NCBI GenBank assembly: GCA_017476265.1 | Contig: JAFVAC010000061.1 | Location: 1-57,961, forward strand | Length of the DNA stretch: 57,961 nt | Direction of reading: 5' to 3' | Source of the DNA: Clostridia bacterium | GTDB taxonomy: Bacteria > Bacillota > Clostridia > Christensenellales > DTU072 | Shown: one piece after another, positions 10,001 to 20,152 of the stretch | Numbering within the stretch: the first letter of the stretch is position 1 | How the letters are laid out: each line of letters starts with the position of its first letter | Translations under genes and position numbers: made by a program | The notes under the pieces: model-generated | Databases searched by the model: none | What the model was told of the DNA's origin: nothing | What the model saw: only the letters and a program-made list of their open reading frames with translations

Positions 10001-13000
10001 GCGGATCCGAACGCGATCGTCATATCCGATCCGCTGCCGGCAAAGGCGTAGGAGCCGATCGAAGCGTCCGCCGACAACGTGCCGAGCGACTTGCAATCGG
10101 CAAAGGCATATTCGCCGATATTGGTCAAAGAGTCGGACAGCGTGAGCCCGGTGATCGCCGTCCCGTAGAATGCGTACGATCCGACGGAAGTGCAACCGCT
10201 GAGATCGAAGTCTCCGGCAAGGAATCTCACGTCGCGGAAGGCGTTGTTGCCCGCCGTCAAGAGCCCATTTCCTTCGAAGACGACGGAAGTGAGCTTCGGC
10301 ACGACGCCCGACACGCCGCCGACGCCGTTATAGAAGAAGTCTGCGGGGATACTGCTCACCGACGAAGCCAGCGTCAGCGTAAAGCCGTCGCCGTTGGTCC
10401 CGGCGCCGTAGAACGTCCCCTCCGGCACGGATGAGACCGACCCGGCATAGTAAAGGGAAGTCAAAGAATACGTATTGCGGAAAGCGGAGTCCCCTATCGT
10501 AGAAAGCCCTGTCCCGGACAGGACGACCTCGGTCAGAGACGTGCACTCGCTAAATGCACTCTCCCCGATGGTATTCGCTCGATCGATCGTCACTTTTTGC
10601 AGATGCGACATATTGGCAAAGGCGTTCGCCGGCACCGCGTTCGGTCCAAAGTATGAGACTTCTTTCAAAGTACTCGGCACCGCTCCGACGCTCTCTCCGA
10701 AGAACTTATAGAACAGTCCTTCGGACGGGAACGCCACGAAGGTCAGTTTTTCCAGCTCGACCAGTCCGCCGAGCGGCGTCGTCCCGAAGCTGTAATAGCC
10801 GTCGCCAAAGGTCATCTCCTTCACGCCGGTGACGCCGGAGAAGGCGTTATTCTCCAGTCCGATGACGATCTTGCCGTTATATTCCGTCGGCAACGTGATC
10901 GTCGCCGGGAAGAGATCCTTGGCGGCGTCGGAAGCGACTATACGATACCTCCCTTCGGTAAGGACGTACTCGAACAGAGGTATATACTCCCCGGATACTT
11001 CGACGTCGGAAGCGGGCATAGCGTCCGGCAATTCCGCGCCGTCCACGGTCCACCCGGCAAAGCCGTAGTCAACGATCGCGTCGGGGTCGTCGGGCAGGGG
11101 GAAGGTCTGTCCGTAGTGCTGAGCGGAGTATGTGACGTAGACGTCGCCGCCGGCGGAATGGGTCGCGCCGAAGAGTCTGTAAGTCACGGTATAATCCGTC
11201 CACTCGAAGACGGGAGTCAAGGTGACGTCGCCGGAGATGACGAAGGTATACTCCACTTGATCGGAGACGACGTTTTCGTTTTCGTCCTTCCAGGCGGTCA
11301 GGTGCATTCCCGTCGGCACGTCGGCGACAACCGTGATAGTCTCGGCGTAGTCGTACTCGCCGCTTCCTGTGCCGTCGTTGACCGTTACGGTATGACGGTC
11401 GGGGATATACCAACCGTAGAAGTTCTTACTGTCGGCGCCCATCGTGATCTGAGCGGCGACGGGAGCGCTGCCGCCCTGCATGGTGCGCCAACCGGAGAAA
11501 GTGTAGTGATCCACCGCCGGCATATTCGGGTAGCGATCGACGGTCTGCTGATAGACGAGCCCGGTCTGCGGGTTGGGGTACCGTTCGTCCCCGAAGTCCG
11601 CCACGACGTACTCTCCGGTCGAAATGTCCTTACACCAATAGGTGATGCCGTACTCGATATTCTTCCAGACGACGGCAAAATCCGCCGGTCCGTCTACGGA
11701 GTAGTCTACGATGACGCGGTCGCTGCTGTAGCGGGCGCCGTTTTTGGTCCAGTAGTCGAAGACAAATCCGGTGGGATTGCTGTTCGCCGTCAGATTGAGG
11801 TCGGTCTCGTACTCGTAGTAGCCCGAATCGGTGTGGGTAGAAGAGCCGTTCTCCCGGCTGATATATCCGTCCTCCACCGTGACGAAGAAAGTGGACTTCT
11901 TGAATTTCGCCTTCAGTTCGCCCGCGGTCACGACGGTATAGGTCGCCTCGCCCGTCTCCGCGTCGAGGACGGTGTACCCTTCGGTCGCTTGCGTGAGGTT
12001 GTTCCCGTTAAAGGTCCACCGATCAAAGTCGTACCCATAGGGGATCACGGGCAATAGCGTAATCGCCTCGCTCCACTCGTAGGTCCCGGACGTGTTGCCT
12101 TCCGAATTGATGTAGCCCGAAGTCGCTCCGGCAGTGATATCGCTCTCCCCAACGGTGAGATCGTAAGTCTTGAAGGAGCACTCGCTGTAGAACGTCAGAT
12201 CGTGCGCGGGCATATGAGGTATGCTCTCGAGGACGACGTCCTCTTCGGTCCGTTCCGAGACAGGCTTATAGTACCAGCCCGACCAGTCGTGCTGATTGTG
12301 ATTGGCGTCGCGGATGGCTACCCAGAGGGTCCTTGCCGAATTGTAGGTATAGGTCTGCGTGTTGACCGAGACGTACTCCGTCTCATGCGGAGAGCGGAGA
12401 TAGTAGACTGCGGTATAGTTGTGATCGGTAAACTGCGCCGAAATAGCGAGGTTGTTGTCGTCGCTGAGCGTGAAGACAAAGGCCGACTCCTGCGAGATTT
12501 TTTCATTTTTGGCGCCGTACTGCTTATGCCAGGACACGAAGTACTTGCCGATGGCGTCGAGGTCGGTGGCGGTGATCCTGATCTCCGAGCCCCAATCCAA
12601 CGTCACCTCGTGGCAGTCCTCGTCGTCGCCGAAATAGCCGTAGTAGTAGTCGACGTTGTAATAGGTGACCGTCCCCATCGTAAGCGTATAGCGATTGATG
12701 CTGAAAGAGCCGTAGATATACAGGTCTTCCGCCGGCATGGTCTCCGGGACCTCTCCGCCGGAGAGCGTGTGCCATCCGCCGAAGGTGTAGTGGTCCTTCT
12801 TCGGGTGGGTCTTGAGCGGCTTGACGTTATCTCCGTAGTGCTTGAGGATGGGCTGTTCGTACTCCTCCCCGTCTAGGAAGTATCGGATATAGTAGTCCTC
12901 CGCGATCGTCCGGGCGGTCAGCTCGTAGACATAACCGTTTATACTCGGGTCGGGATCTCCGACCATCGCAAAGGTATACGCGCCGTCTCCCGGCTCGTCG

Positions 13001-14821
13001 TAGACCTTGTCGGCGCCATGGCTCCAGGAGAAGAACTTCTGTCCGATGTCGATCGTGGGACGAACGGTGACCTGCTGTCCCCAGTCGAAGACCGCCTCGG
13101 TCAACTCTTCGTCTTCGCCGATGTAGCCGTTGTTGACCCGTAGCGTATGCCGATGAATGGAAAAACTCCCCGTGACGGTGACGTTGCGGGCGGGCATGGT
13201 GGCGGGGATAGAGGACCATCCGGAAAAGTCATAGTGATCGCGGTACAGATTGTCGAGCGTCGGGACCGTTTCGCCGTACTTCAAGGTGGCGGGAAATTCT
13301 TCCGCCAAAACGCCGTCGATATACTTGTCCTCGTCCAGGCAAGCTCCTCCGTCGCCGTAGTCGGCGCCTGTGACGTAGTAAATCAGATCATACAGAATAT
13401 CCTCGTATTTGGAGCGCAACGTGACGTCTCTTTCTACCGTCATCTGTCCGTTGGGCGCGACGAGGTTGTAGTCCGCGCCGTTTTCCGTCCAGCCGATATG
13501 CCGCTTGCCGACGCTCTCCAGATCGTCCGCAATCAAGGTGATGACGGTGCCGTACGGATATACGCCGCCGCCGGTCCCGCCTTGGATCATGACCCTGTGG
13601 GTCTCCAAAGCGGTCGTTCCAGTTATTTCCAGATCATACGCGGGCATTTTGGAGGGGATCTCCGACCAACCGGAAAAGACGTAGTGCTGCGCCGGCGTAT
13701 AGCTTCTTGCAGGGATCTCGTCGTTGTAGTGCAGGACGTCCGCCTCTCCGTACTGTACGCCGTCCACGTAGTAGGTGACGGTGTACTCGTTCTTGACGAA
13801 GACCGCTTCTATCGTGACCGAGCCGTTGACCTCGAAAGAAAACCGCTCGTCAACGATGGGCTCTCCCTCTTCGTCCAATATCGGCTCCTTGGTATAGTAG
13901 TCGCGCCAGTACTCGAAAGTTCTCCAAGTAAGGCTGTTGTTCAAGACGATGGTGCAGGTCTCACCCGGACGGTATTCTCCGCCGCCCGTACCGCCGACGA
14001 CGATGACTTTGTAGGACTCGTGGTACTTGGCGTACACCTCGACGTCCTCCGTCACGGTGAAGGTATACCGGGCGTCCTCGCAAAGAAGAACTTCCTCCTT
14101 CTCCTCGCCGTCCTCCTTTTCGACGGTCGTAAGTGTGTACCAGCCGTCGCAGCGCTTGTTTTCCAACGTGGCGGCGACCAGCGTGACCGTCTCTCCGCGG
14201 TAATAAGTGTTTTCCACGTCGCCCGTGCCGTCGTTCGACTTGACGACGAAGGTCGGGATCTCGACGTATTTCGCCGTCAGATTGAGGTCGCTGTCGGTGT
14301 CCAGCGGCGAAAGGTTCTTGCCGTTCTCGTCGGTGTAGCGGCGCACGCCGTCATACCAACCGACGAACTCGTGATGGAGATATTCCGGGACGGGCAAGGT
14401 GTAGTTTTTCGCCCCCCTCCCGGACCACGACTTCCGTCTCGGACACCGTCCCCTCGCCGGCATACAGGCGCAAGGTATAGACGTAAGCGTAGACCGCGTT
14501 GACGGCGGAGTCCGACGTCGGGACGAAAGTGTACGACGCCTTGTCGGAGACGACCCGCCCCTCTATGCTCCACCCGACGAAAACTTTGTCGGTGACGCTC
14601 TGCGCTTCGACGGTGACGGACTCTTCGGGCTGAAGGATCTTTTCGTACACGTCTTTTCCGTCGAACACGGTCACGGTGTAGGTCGTCTTATCCTCGATGA
14701 TCGGGTCGTCGCCGAAAGAGTCCGTCGTGGCGGTCGCGCCGCACGCGGTCAGGGCGAACAAGCAACAAAAGATCACCGCCGCCAAAATCGGTAATAACAC
14801 TCTCCTTGATTTGTTTTTCAT
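4027..14821 (-). CDS. Giant surface lipoprotein with InlB-type and BspA-type repeats; apparent 1-base frameshift
   Basis: The gene reads as two frames: 14821 to about 14412 (lipoprotein signal ending LFALTACG) and about 14412 to 4027. They join into one protein of about 3597 residues if one G is removed from the G6 run at 14412-14417, giving VVREGAKNYT. The first ~1270 residues hold about 14 InlB/Flg_new-like repeats, each ending in an F-x-G-W core often followed by MPA (for example FSGWSSIPATMPARNVTVTG). The remaining ~2300 residues are BspA-type LRR_5 repeats (IGESAFSECTSLTEVVL style). There is no C-terminal anchor; the lipid at the N-terminal Cys should hold it on the membrane. Such proteins act as adhesins. 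AAGGAG precedes the ATG, and a consensus promoter lies at 14880-14908. Either the frame is phase-variable, the gene is inactivated, or the base is a sequence error. Confidence 0.85.
14412..14417 (-). other. G6 homopolymer tract at the frameshift
   Basis: On the coding strand six G follow GGA. As read, the upstream lipoprotein frame continues out of register and stops at 14351; five G restores the long frame exactly at the point where the two reading frames meet. The tract sits about 135 codons after the start, a place where slippage would switch off the whole surface protein. Confidence 0.8.
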
Positions 14822-14879
14822 AAGACGACTCCTTCCGTGCGCCTACGCGTACGCGCCGCGCACAAAAATATACATACTA

Positions 14880-14908
14880 ATAATACACCTGTTTATTCTC
14901 CTTGTCAA
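14880..14908 (-). promoter_or_regulatory. Promoter of the giant lipoprotein gene
   Basis: TTGACA (14908-14903) and TATTAT (14885-14880) on the minus strand are separated by 17 bases. The predicted transcript starts about 50 bases before the ATG at 14821. It is a strong match for the vegetative sigma factor. Confidence 0.75.
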
Positions 14909-14947
14909 TAGTGCTTTTATCAATTCCTCTTTTGGCGCAATACGCCG

Positions 14948-14979
14948 AAAAAAACGCCCTCCGGTCCGTCCGAAGAGCG
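14948..14979 (-). terminator. Terminator of the DUF1538/PII unit
   Basis: On the minus strand a 6-bp outer stem (14979-14974 with 14960-14955, one G-U pair) plus a small inner CGG/CCG stem is followed by T7 (14954-14948). It lies about 70 bases after the PII-like gene. A second, longer hairpin at about 15014-15044 lacks a T run. Confidence 0.6.
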
Positions 14980-15050
14980 CAAAAATGAAAAGTGGCGATC
15001 AACAAAAGAATCACGTTTGGGGTCCCGCATCTTTGAATTGCGGACCCCTT

Positions 15051-15746
15051 TTAGCCGTTTATATCCTCCTGGAAGAGTCCGGCAACGGAATCGACCGGCA
15101 GGGAGAAAGACACCGCCATCAGTTTGCCCGACGCGTTTTTGTCGGTGATGGCTTTCATGATGGCGGGGCGATCGGCGGACTTGGTGACGATAAAGATCAT
15201 ATCTTTGCCTTCCGAAATGTTGACGCCGAAGAACTTTCTTACCTCCGCCGAGGCGGTCCCTTTGGCGGGGACGAGCGTGCCTCCCCGCGCGCCTGCCGCA
15301 CGAGCGGCGGTCATGATCTCGTCCGTGCTGTCCTGATTGGCGATGACGACGATGAGTTCGTACTTAAATTCGTTCATATCGGTATTCTCCTCCGAGGGAT
15401 CCTCCTCGTTCGACCAGTCGTAAAACTGCGGGGCAAGTTGTTCTATCCCCATGATGGTGATCGCTTTCATCGGTATGCTCATGGCGATACCGTTGTTGGG
15501 GGCGTCGATGTGCATCACGCGCCTCAGTTCGCGGAAAAGTTGTCTTTTGATCTTCGGTCCGACCACGGTAAAGAGGACCGCCTTCGATGTGGACTCCAAC
15601 CCGAGCAGAGCGAGATCCTCCCGACTCGTCGTCCCCTCGCCCGTCACCGTAAAGACGGCGGAGTTCGAGTACGACCGGAAGAAAGACGTGAATTCGTCCC
15701 CGTAGGCACGGTTGACGCTGGTCATCATAAGGTACAGTCTCTTCAT
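15051..15746 (-). CDS. Tandem PII-like (GlnB-fold) protein
   Basis: 231 residues that divide into two PII-like halves: residues 1-100 (MKRLYLMMTSVNRAYGDEF...) and about 125-231 (YELIVVIANQDSTDEIMTAAR... to SFSLPVDSVAGLF). The second half carries the PII pattern with RAAGARGGTLVPAKG followed by KDMIFIVTKSADRPAIMKAI. PII proteins are cytosolic sensors that bind nucleotides or metabolites and gate transporters or enzymes. A two-domain chain is less common than the usual ~112-residue subunit. The gene starts at ATG 15746, with GGAGG overlapping the stop of the DUF1538 membrane protein, so the two are translationally coupled and probably work together. Confidence 0.75.
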   Translation of the reverse strand: MKRLYLMMTSVNRAYGDEFTSFFRSYSNSAVFTVTGEGTTSREDLALLGLESTSKAVLFTVVGPKIKRQLFRELRRVMHIDAPNNGIAMSIPMKAITIMGIEQLAPQFYDWSNEEDPSEENTDMNEFKYELIVVIANQDSTDEIMTAARAAGARGGTLVPAKGTASAEVRKFFGVNISEGKDMIFIVTKSADRPAIMKAITDKNASGKLMAVSFSLPVDSVAGLFQEDING

Positions 15747-15753
15747 ACGCCTC

Positions 15754-17382
15754 CTACTCCAATTCGATCACGCCGTCCGTCAGGACTTCGTAAGACGCGG
15801 CGGACAAGTCGGCGGTCGGTTTGGTCGCTTTGGCGGTGCGGATCTTGTACGCCAGTCCCAAAATCTGAATGGTGATAAGCGGCGTCGCCGCCACCATCGC
15901 CACCACGCCGAAGGCGTCGGTAAAGACCGCCTCCGCTCCGCTGATCGTCAGGCACGCTCCGATGGCGAAAGGCATCAGAAAAGCCGCCGTCATGGGACCG
16001 CTCGCCACGCCGCCGGAGTCGAACGCGATCGCCGTAAAGATCTTGGGGACGAAGAAGGACAAGATGAGCGATATGCCGTACATCGGCGCGACGAAATACA
16101 TAATGGACACGCCGGTCAACACGCGCACCATAGAGAGCCCCAGAGACGCGGCGATGCCGACGGACAGGGACACGTTCATGGCGCGGGCGGGGATCTTGCC
16201 GAGCGTGATCTCCTCCACCTGCTTGTTGAGGACGCCGACGGCAGGCTCCGCTTTGACGATGAAGTAGCCGATCAGCATCGCGATGGGCACGAGTAGCCAC
16301 TTATGCTCGAGACCGGCGATGTTGGCTCCGAGCAGTCGTCCCACGGGCATAAATCCCACGTTGGCGCCGGTCAAAAACAGCGTCAGTCCCACGAAGGTAT
16401 ACAACAGACCTATGACGATCCGCAAGAACTCTTTTTTGCTGATTTTTCGGGAAATGATCTGGAAGCAGATCAAGAATAACGCTATCGGTGCGAGAGCGAC
16501 GCCCATCTCGCGCATATACGACGGGAGCGCCCGCAAAAACAAAAGCGCGGTCTCCTGCATATTGGCGGGGTCGGGTATGGCGGTAGGCACATACACAAGA
16601 TCGTCCGGCTTGTAGATGAGTCCGAGCGCCAGCACGGCTATGATCGGTCCGACCGGACACAGAGCGACCAGACCGAAGCTGTCGTCCTCCGCCTGCTTGC
16701 CGCGGGACAGACTGGACACGCCTACGCCCAAAGCGAGAATGAAGGGCACCGTCATCGGACCCGTCGTCACGCCGCCTCCGTCAAAGGCGATCGCCCAGAA
16801 CTTGGGCGACACAAACGCCGCCAGTACGAACAGGATCCCGTACATGACTAGAAGAAGAATCCGCAAAGGCACTCCGAGCACGACCCGCATCACGGCTATG
16901 ACCAAAAAGACGGCGACGCCCACCGCCACCACGCCGATCATGACGAGGTTGGGGACCGAACTCACCTGTTCGGCAAGGACCTGAAGGTCGGGCTCCGCTA
17001 TGGTGATGGCCAACCCGATGAAAAAGGACACGAGGGCGATGAGCCAGATCTTTTTCGACTTGGTGAGCTCTTTTCCGACGATCTGCCCGAACGGGGTCAG
17101 AGCCGTCTCCGCGCCCATATTGAAAAAGCCCATCCCGACGATCAATAGGACCGTCCCGATCAAAAACGCCATCACCGCGTTGTTGGAAAGGGGCGTGAGC
17201 GTCGTGGACAACAACAGGACGATGAGCGCGATGGGCAAGACGCTCGCAAGGCTCTCCTTGACGACGGACAAAAAGACCGAGTCCTTGTTAAAAGGCTTGG
17301 TCAATTTCTGTTTGAACGTGTTGAAGTCCTTCCCGGCGGATCTCTTCCCGAAACGCCGCGAGGTTCTTTTCGTCTTACTCAC
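15754..17382 (-). CDS. DUF1538 family integral membrane protein
   Basis: 542 residues starting at GTG 17382 (GGTAGG upstream). A basic 35-residue cytosolic head is followed by 12 or more hydrophobic segments. Two homologous halves are visible: FDGGGVTTGPMTVPF at residues ~200-214 and FDSGGVASGPMTAAF at ~454-468. AEPDLQVL (~130) and AEPAVGVL (~378) repeat at matching places. This internal duplication with glycine-rich loops looks like a transporter. DUF1538 proteins have no assigned substrate that I can state. The gene downstream, one base after the stop region, encodes a tandem PII-like protein, which suggests PII gating of transport as in AmtB-GlnK (analogy, not proof). A possible -10 TATAAT lies at 17409-17404. 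Confidence 0.85.
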   Translation of the reverse strand: MSKTKRTSRRFGKRSAGKDFNTFKQKLTKPFNKDSVFLSVVKESLASVLPIALIVLLLSTTLTPLSNNAVMAFLIGTVLLIVGMGFFNMGAETALTPFGQIVGKELTKSKKIWLIALVSFFIGLAITIAEPDLQVLAEQVSSVPNLVMIGVVAVGVAVFLVIAVMRVVLGVPLRILLLVMYGILFVLAAFVSPKFWAIAFDGGGVTTGPMTVPFILALGVGVSSLSRGKQAEDDSFGLVALCPVGPIIAVLALGLIYKPDDLVYVPTAIPDPANMQETALLFLRALPSYMREMGVALAPIALFLICFQIISRKISKKEFLRIVIGLLYTFVGLTLFLTGANVGFMPVGRLLGANIAGLEHKWLLVPIAMLIGYFIVKAEPAVGVLNKQVEEITLGKIPARAMNVSLSVGIAASLGLSMVRVLTGVSIMYFVAPMYGISLILSFFVPKIFTAIAFDSGGVASGPMTAAFLMPFAIGACLTISGAEAVFTDAFGVVAMVAATPLITIQILGLAYKIRTAKATKPTADLSAASYEVLTDGVIELE

Positions 17383-17497
17383 CGGTACCTACCGATTCTA
17401 TAGATTATAACTATTTTAACACGCGCGAGGATTTTTCGCAACGAATTGGAGCCAAACGGTTTTTACAAATAAAAATATATGTTATACTGGAGTCATT

Positions 17498-18115
17498 ATG
17501 AAACCGAAACCGCTTGTAAAAAACGCCGGCAAGCCAAAGGGCTTTTTCGGCAAACTGATGATCCACGCTATGAACAAAGAGCATACGCCGCTCAGCCTTT
17601 GGGGACTTGACCACTTGCCGGAAGGACAGTATCGCGCCGCCCTTGACATCGGGTGCGGCGGCGGAGTCAACCTCCTCCGTCTGTCCGACTTCTGCAACCG
17701 CGTCTACGGACTGGACGTGAGTCCACTCTCCGTAGAGGAGTCGCAAAAACGCTGCAAAAAGCTCATCAAAAATCATCTCGTCCGCATAGAACTCGGCTCG
17801 GCGGACCATCTTCCCTTCCCCAATGACTCCTTCGACCTCGTGACCGCCTTCGAGACCATCTACTTCTGGCCCGACCTTGCCGCGTGCTTTGCCGAAGTCT
17901 ATCGCGCGCTCCGCCCCGGCGGGATCTTCCTGATCACCAACGAACTGAAGTCCGACAAGGACGACCCCGACAAATACGCCAAACTCCACGAAATTCTGGA
18001 ATTGACCGTCTACGACGGAGAGGAAATGACCGCCGTCTTAAATAGCGCGGGGTTTGCGGACGTGACGACCCATTCAGAAGGCGAAGACTGGATCTGCGCC
18101 GTCGCAAGAAAGTAA
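17498..18115 (+). CDS. Class I SAM-dependent methyltransferase
   Basis: 205 residues, Methyltransf_11 type. The SAM-binding motif is LDIGCGGGVNLLRL (~residues 49-62). The acidic residue after strand 2 is in VYGLDVSP, the adenine-contact motif is in SADHLPFPNDSFDLVTAFE, and the post-motif is RALRPGGIFLITNE. The short GGAG sits nine bases before the ATG, and an AT-rich TTTTAC/TATACT pair just upstream could be the promoter, giving a very short leader. The substrate (small molecule or protein) is not deducible. The following RlmI-like gene starts 48 bases later. Confidence 0.85.
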   Translation: MKPKPLVKNAGKPKGFFGKLMIHAMNKEHTPLSLWGLDHLPEGQYRAALDIGCGGGVNLLRLSDFCNRVYGLDVSPLSVEESQKRCKKLIKNHLVRIELGSADHLPFPNDSFDLVTAFETIYFWPDLAACFAEVYRALRPGGIFLITNELKSDKDDPDKYAKLHEILELTVYDGEEMTAVLNSAGFADVTTHSEGEDWICAVARK

Positions 18116-18163
18116 ATACGGGCTCCGAAAAACGATAGTACGGAGACCGAAATCGAGGAATAA

Positions 18164-19345
18164 ATGTACACACTCACGCTGAAAAAAGGCGAAGAAAAAA
18201 GAATAAAAAACTTCCACCCATGGGTCTACGCCAACGAAGTCGCCAAGATCGAAGGCAAGGACGCGCAGGGGTCGGTCGCCAAAGTGGTCGCTTTTGACGG
18301 ACGCTTTTTGGGGTACGGCTTCATCAACCACGCCTCGAAGATCATCGTCCGTATGGTGACTTGGGACGAGACGCCGGTGGACGAGGACCTTTTCCTGAAC
18401 AGGATAAAAAACGCAAAATCCTTGCGTGAACGGTTAGGTCTTTCGGACAACTACCGCGCGGTATTTGCCGAGAGCGACCTCTTGCCCGGACTGATCGTGG
18501 ACAAGTACGGCGACGTCCTATCGGTGCAATTTCTGACCCTCGGTATGGAAGTTCGGAAAGAGATGTTGACGAAAATTTTGGTCAAAGTCTTCTCCCCTGT
18601 CTGCGTGTACGAGCGGAGCGACGTATCCGTCCGCAAAAAGGAGGGTCTGCCGGAAGTAAAAGGCGTCCTGTACGGACGACTCCCGGACGAACTCATCATA
18701 GAGGAAAACGGCGTCAAGATGTATATTGACGTGGAAAACGGTCAAAAGACGGGGTACTTCCTCGATCAAAAGGAGAACCGCGACGACCTCAAGCGATACG
18801 TCAAGGACCGCACCGTCCTCGACTGCTTCTGCAATCAAGGGGGATTTTCTCTCTGCGCGGCAAAGTACGGCGCCAAAGAGATCGTCGCCGCCGACGTGAG
18901 CGCCCTCGCCCTCGAACACGTCCGAAAGAATGCCGCCCTGAACGGCTTTTCCAACATCACTACGGTGGAAGCGGACGTATTCACCCTGCTTCGTGACTAC
19001 AAAAAGGAAAAGAGGACCTTCGACGTGATCGTCCTCGACCCGCCCGCCTTTGCCAAGACAGCCGACGCCGTCAAAGCGGGCTATAAAGGGTACTTGGACG
19101 TGAACTGCCTCGCGCTCAAACTTCTGAACGAGGGCGGCATTCTCGTCACTTGCAGTTGCTCCCAGCACATGACGCCGACGCTCTTTACTCGTATGCTGAC
19201 CGAGGCTTCCGCTTACACGGGGATCCCGGTGCGCCTGTTGGAATTCCGTCATCAAAGCCCCGACCATGCGACGATGCTGGGCAGCGACGAAGGGACATAC
19301 CTCAAAGTAGCCGTCCTGTATCGCCAGCCCCGCGATCGGAAATAA
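18164..19345 (+). CDS. rlmI: RlmI-like 23S rRNA (cytosine-C5) methyltransferase
   Basis: 393 residues. The N-terminal PUA domain (KGEEKRIKNFHPWVYANEV) is followed by the ESDLLPGLIVDKYGD segment and the Rossmann domain. Family motifs are clear: TGYFLDQKENRDDL, DCFCNQGGFSLCAA, VLDPPAFAK, and the catalytic TCSCSQHM. E. coli RlmI makes m5C1962 of 23S rRNA; the Bacillota homologue (YwbD) is presumed to be similar. GAGGA precedes the ATG. It lies between another methyltransferase and an MBL hydrolase, all on the plus strand with short gaps, so it is likely one unit ending at the hairpin at 20121. Confidence 0.88.
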   Translation: MYTLTLKKGEEKRIKNFHPWVYANEVAKIEGKDAQGSVAKVVAFDGRFLGYGFINHASKIIVRMVTWDETPVDEDLFLNRIKNAKSLRERLGLSDNYRAVFAESDLLPGLIVDKYGDVLSVQFLTLGMEVRKEMLTKILVKVFSPVCVYERSDVSVRKKEGLPEVKGVLYGRLPDELIIEENGVKMYIDVENGQKTGYFLDQKENRDDLKRYVKDRTVLDCFCNQGGFSLCAAKYGAKEIVAADVSALALEHVRKNAALNGFSNITTVEADVFTLLRDYKKEKRTFDVIVLDPPAFAKTADAVKAGYKGYLDVNCLALKLLNEGGILVTCSCSQHMTPTLFTRMLTEASAYTGIPVRLLEFRHQSPDHATMLGSDEGTYLKVAVLYRQPRDRK

Positions 19346-19373
19346 GACCCGACCGTTTTTTTCGGAGAGATAT

Positions 19374-20111
19374 ATGAAGATCAATAACGTAGGTAGCAAA
19401 TTAGTCAATCGGTACCTGTTGGAGCTCCCGGACGGAGGATATTGCCTGATAGACACCGGCTATAAATGGGAGTACGAAGCATTTTCGTCGGCGATGCAAA
19501 AGATCGGCGCGGAAATAAGCAAGATCCGTTTCGTCGTACTCACGCACGCGCACGCCGATCACGCGGGCTTTTTGAAAGAACTCTTGTCCGTCGTCCCGGC
19601 GACCGTCATCTACCATCCCGATCAAGCGCCGCGACTCCACGCCGGCAAGAACGACTGCAACGTCTACGTCAGCACCTTCCCCATCCTGTTGACCAGCAAG
19701 GTGGCTACCGTGAGCGAGTTCGTTGACAAGACTCAGTGCTACCCTTCCCTTGACACGACGAATTTCGTCCCCTATACCGAAAATCCCCTCGCCGACTATG
19801 GGGTGGAGTTCTTCCCCTTGGTCGGTCATACTGCCGCCGACCTTTGCCTGAAAGTGGGGAGCGACTTCTTCTGCGGCGACGTCTTCAACAACGCTTTTTA
19901 CGCCTCGCACCGCTTTCCCACCTGGATAGAGGACAAGTTCGCGCTCATAAGGAGTTGGGAACAGGTCGTTTCGATCAAAGATATCGTCACCGTCTACCCC
20001 GGACACGGAAAACCCTTCCCCGCGAGCAAGATCGCAAAAGACCTCGCCTACTGGAAGGACAAAGGCGTCTTCCCCCTGCAAAAAAAGAAGAAAAACCAGT
20101 TGAGTTTTTGA
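19374..20111 (+). CDS. MBL-fold metallo-hydrolase
   Basis: 245 residues. Metal ligands of the metallo-beta-lactamase fold are present: THAHADHAG (HxHxDH, ~residues 57-65), the His in PLVGHTAAD, the Asp in FFCGDVFNN, and the terminal VYPGHGKP. The layout resembles glyoxalase II and hydroxyacyl hydrolases, but substrate residues are not diagnostic. GGAGA lies just upstream of the ATG at 19374. The C-terminus is Lys-rich (KKKKNQLSF). Confidence 0.88.
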   Translation: MKINNVGSKLVNRYLLELPDGGYCLIDTGYKWEYEAFSSAMQKIGAEISKIRFVVLTHAHADHAGFLKELLSVVPATVIYHPDQAPRLHAGKNDCNVYVSTFPILLTSKVATVSEFVDKTQCYPSLDTTNFVPYTENPLADYGVEFFPLVGHTAADLCLKVGSDFFCGDVFNNAFYASHRFPTWIEDKFALIRSWEQVVSIKDIVTVYPGHGKPFPASKIAKDLAYWKDKGVFPLQKKKKNQLSF

Positions 20112-20120
20112 TAACGAAAG

Positions 20121-20150
20121 AGCCTCGCAAATCGCGAGGCTCTCGTTTTA
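20121..20150. terminator. Bidirectional terminator between the hydrolase and the MACPF gene
   Basis: A perfect 9-bp stem (20121-20129 with 20135-20143), loop of five, followed by TCGTTTT. It ends the plus-strand unit and lies three bases past the MACPF gene stop on the other strand. It also marks the left edge of the AT-rich block. Confidence 0.8.
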
Positions 20151-20152
20151 TA

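Noticed and set aside
4084-14502. Long plus-strand open frames opposite the giant lipoprotein (for example 4084-5952, 7093-8826, 13147-14502)
   Set aside because: They lack ribosome binding sites, have low-complexity basic or odd compositions, and mirror the repeat periodicity of the real gene on the other strand.
15010-15045. Long hairpin with GGGGTCC arms after the PII-like gene
   Set aside because: Not called a terminator: no T run follows on the minus strand. The shorter hairpin with T7 at 14948-14979 is the better candidate.
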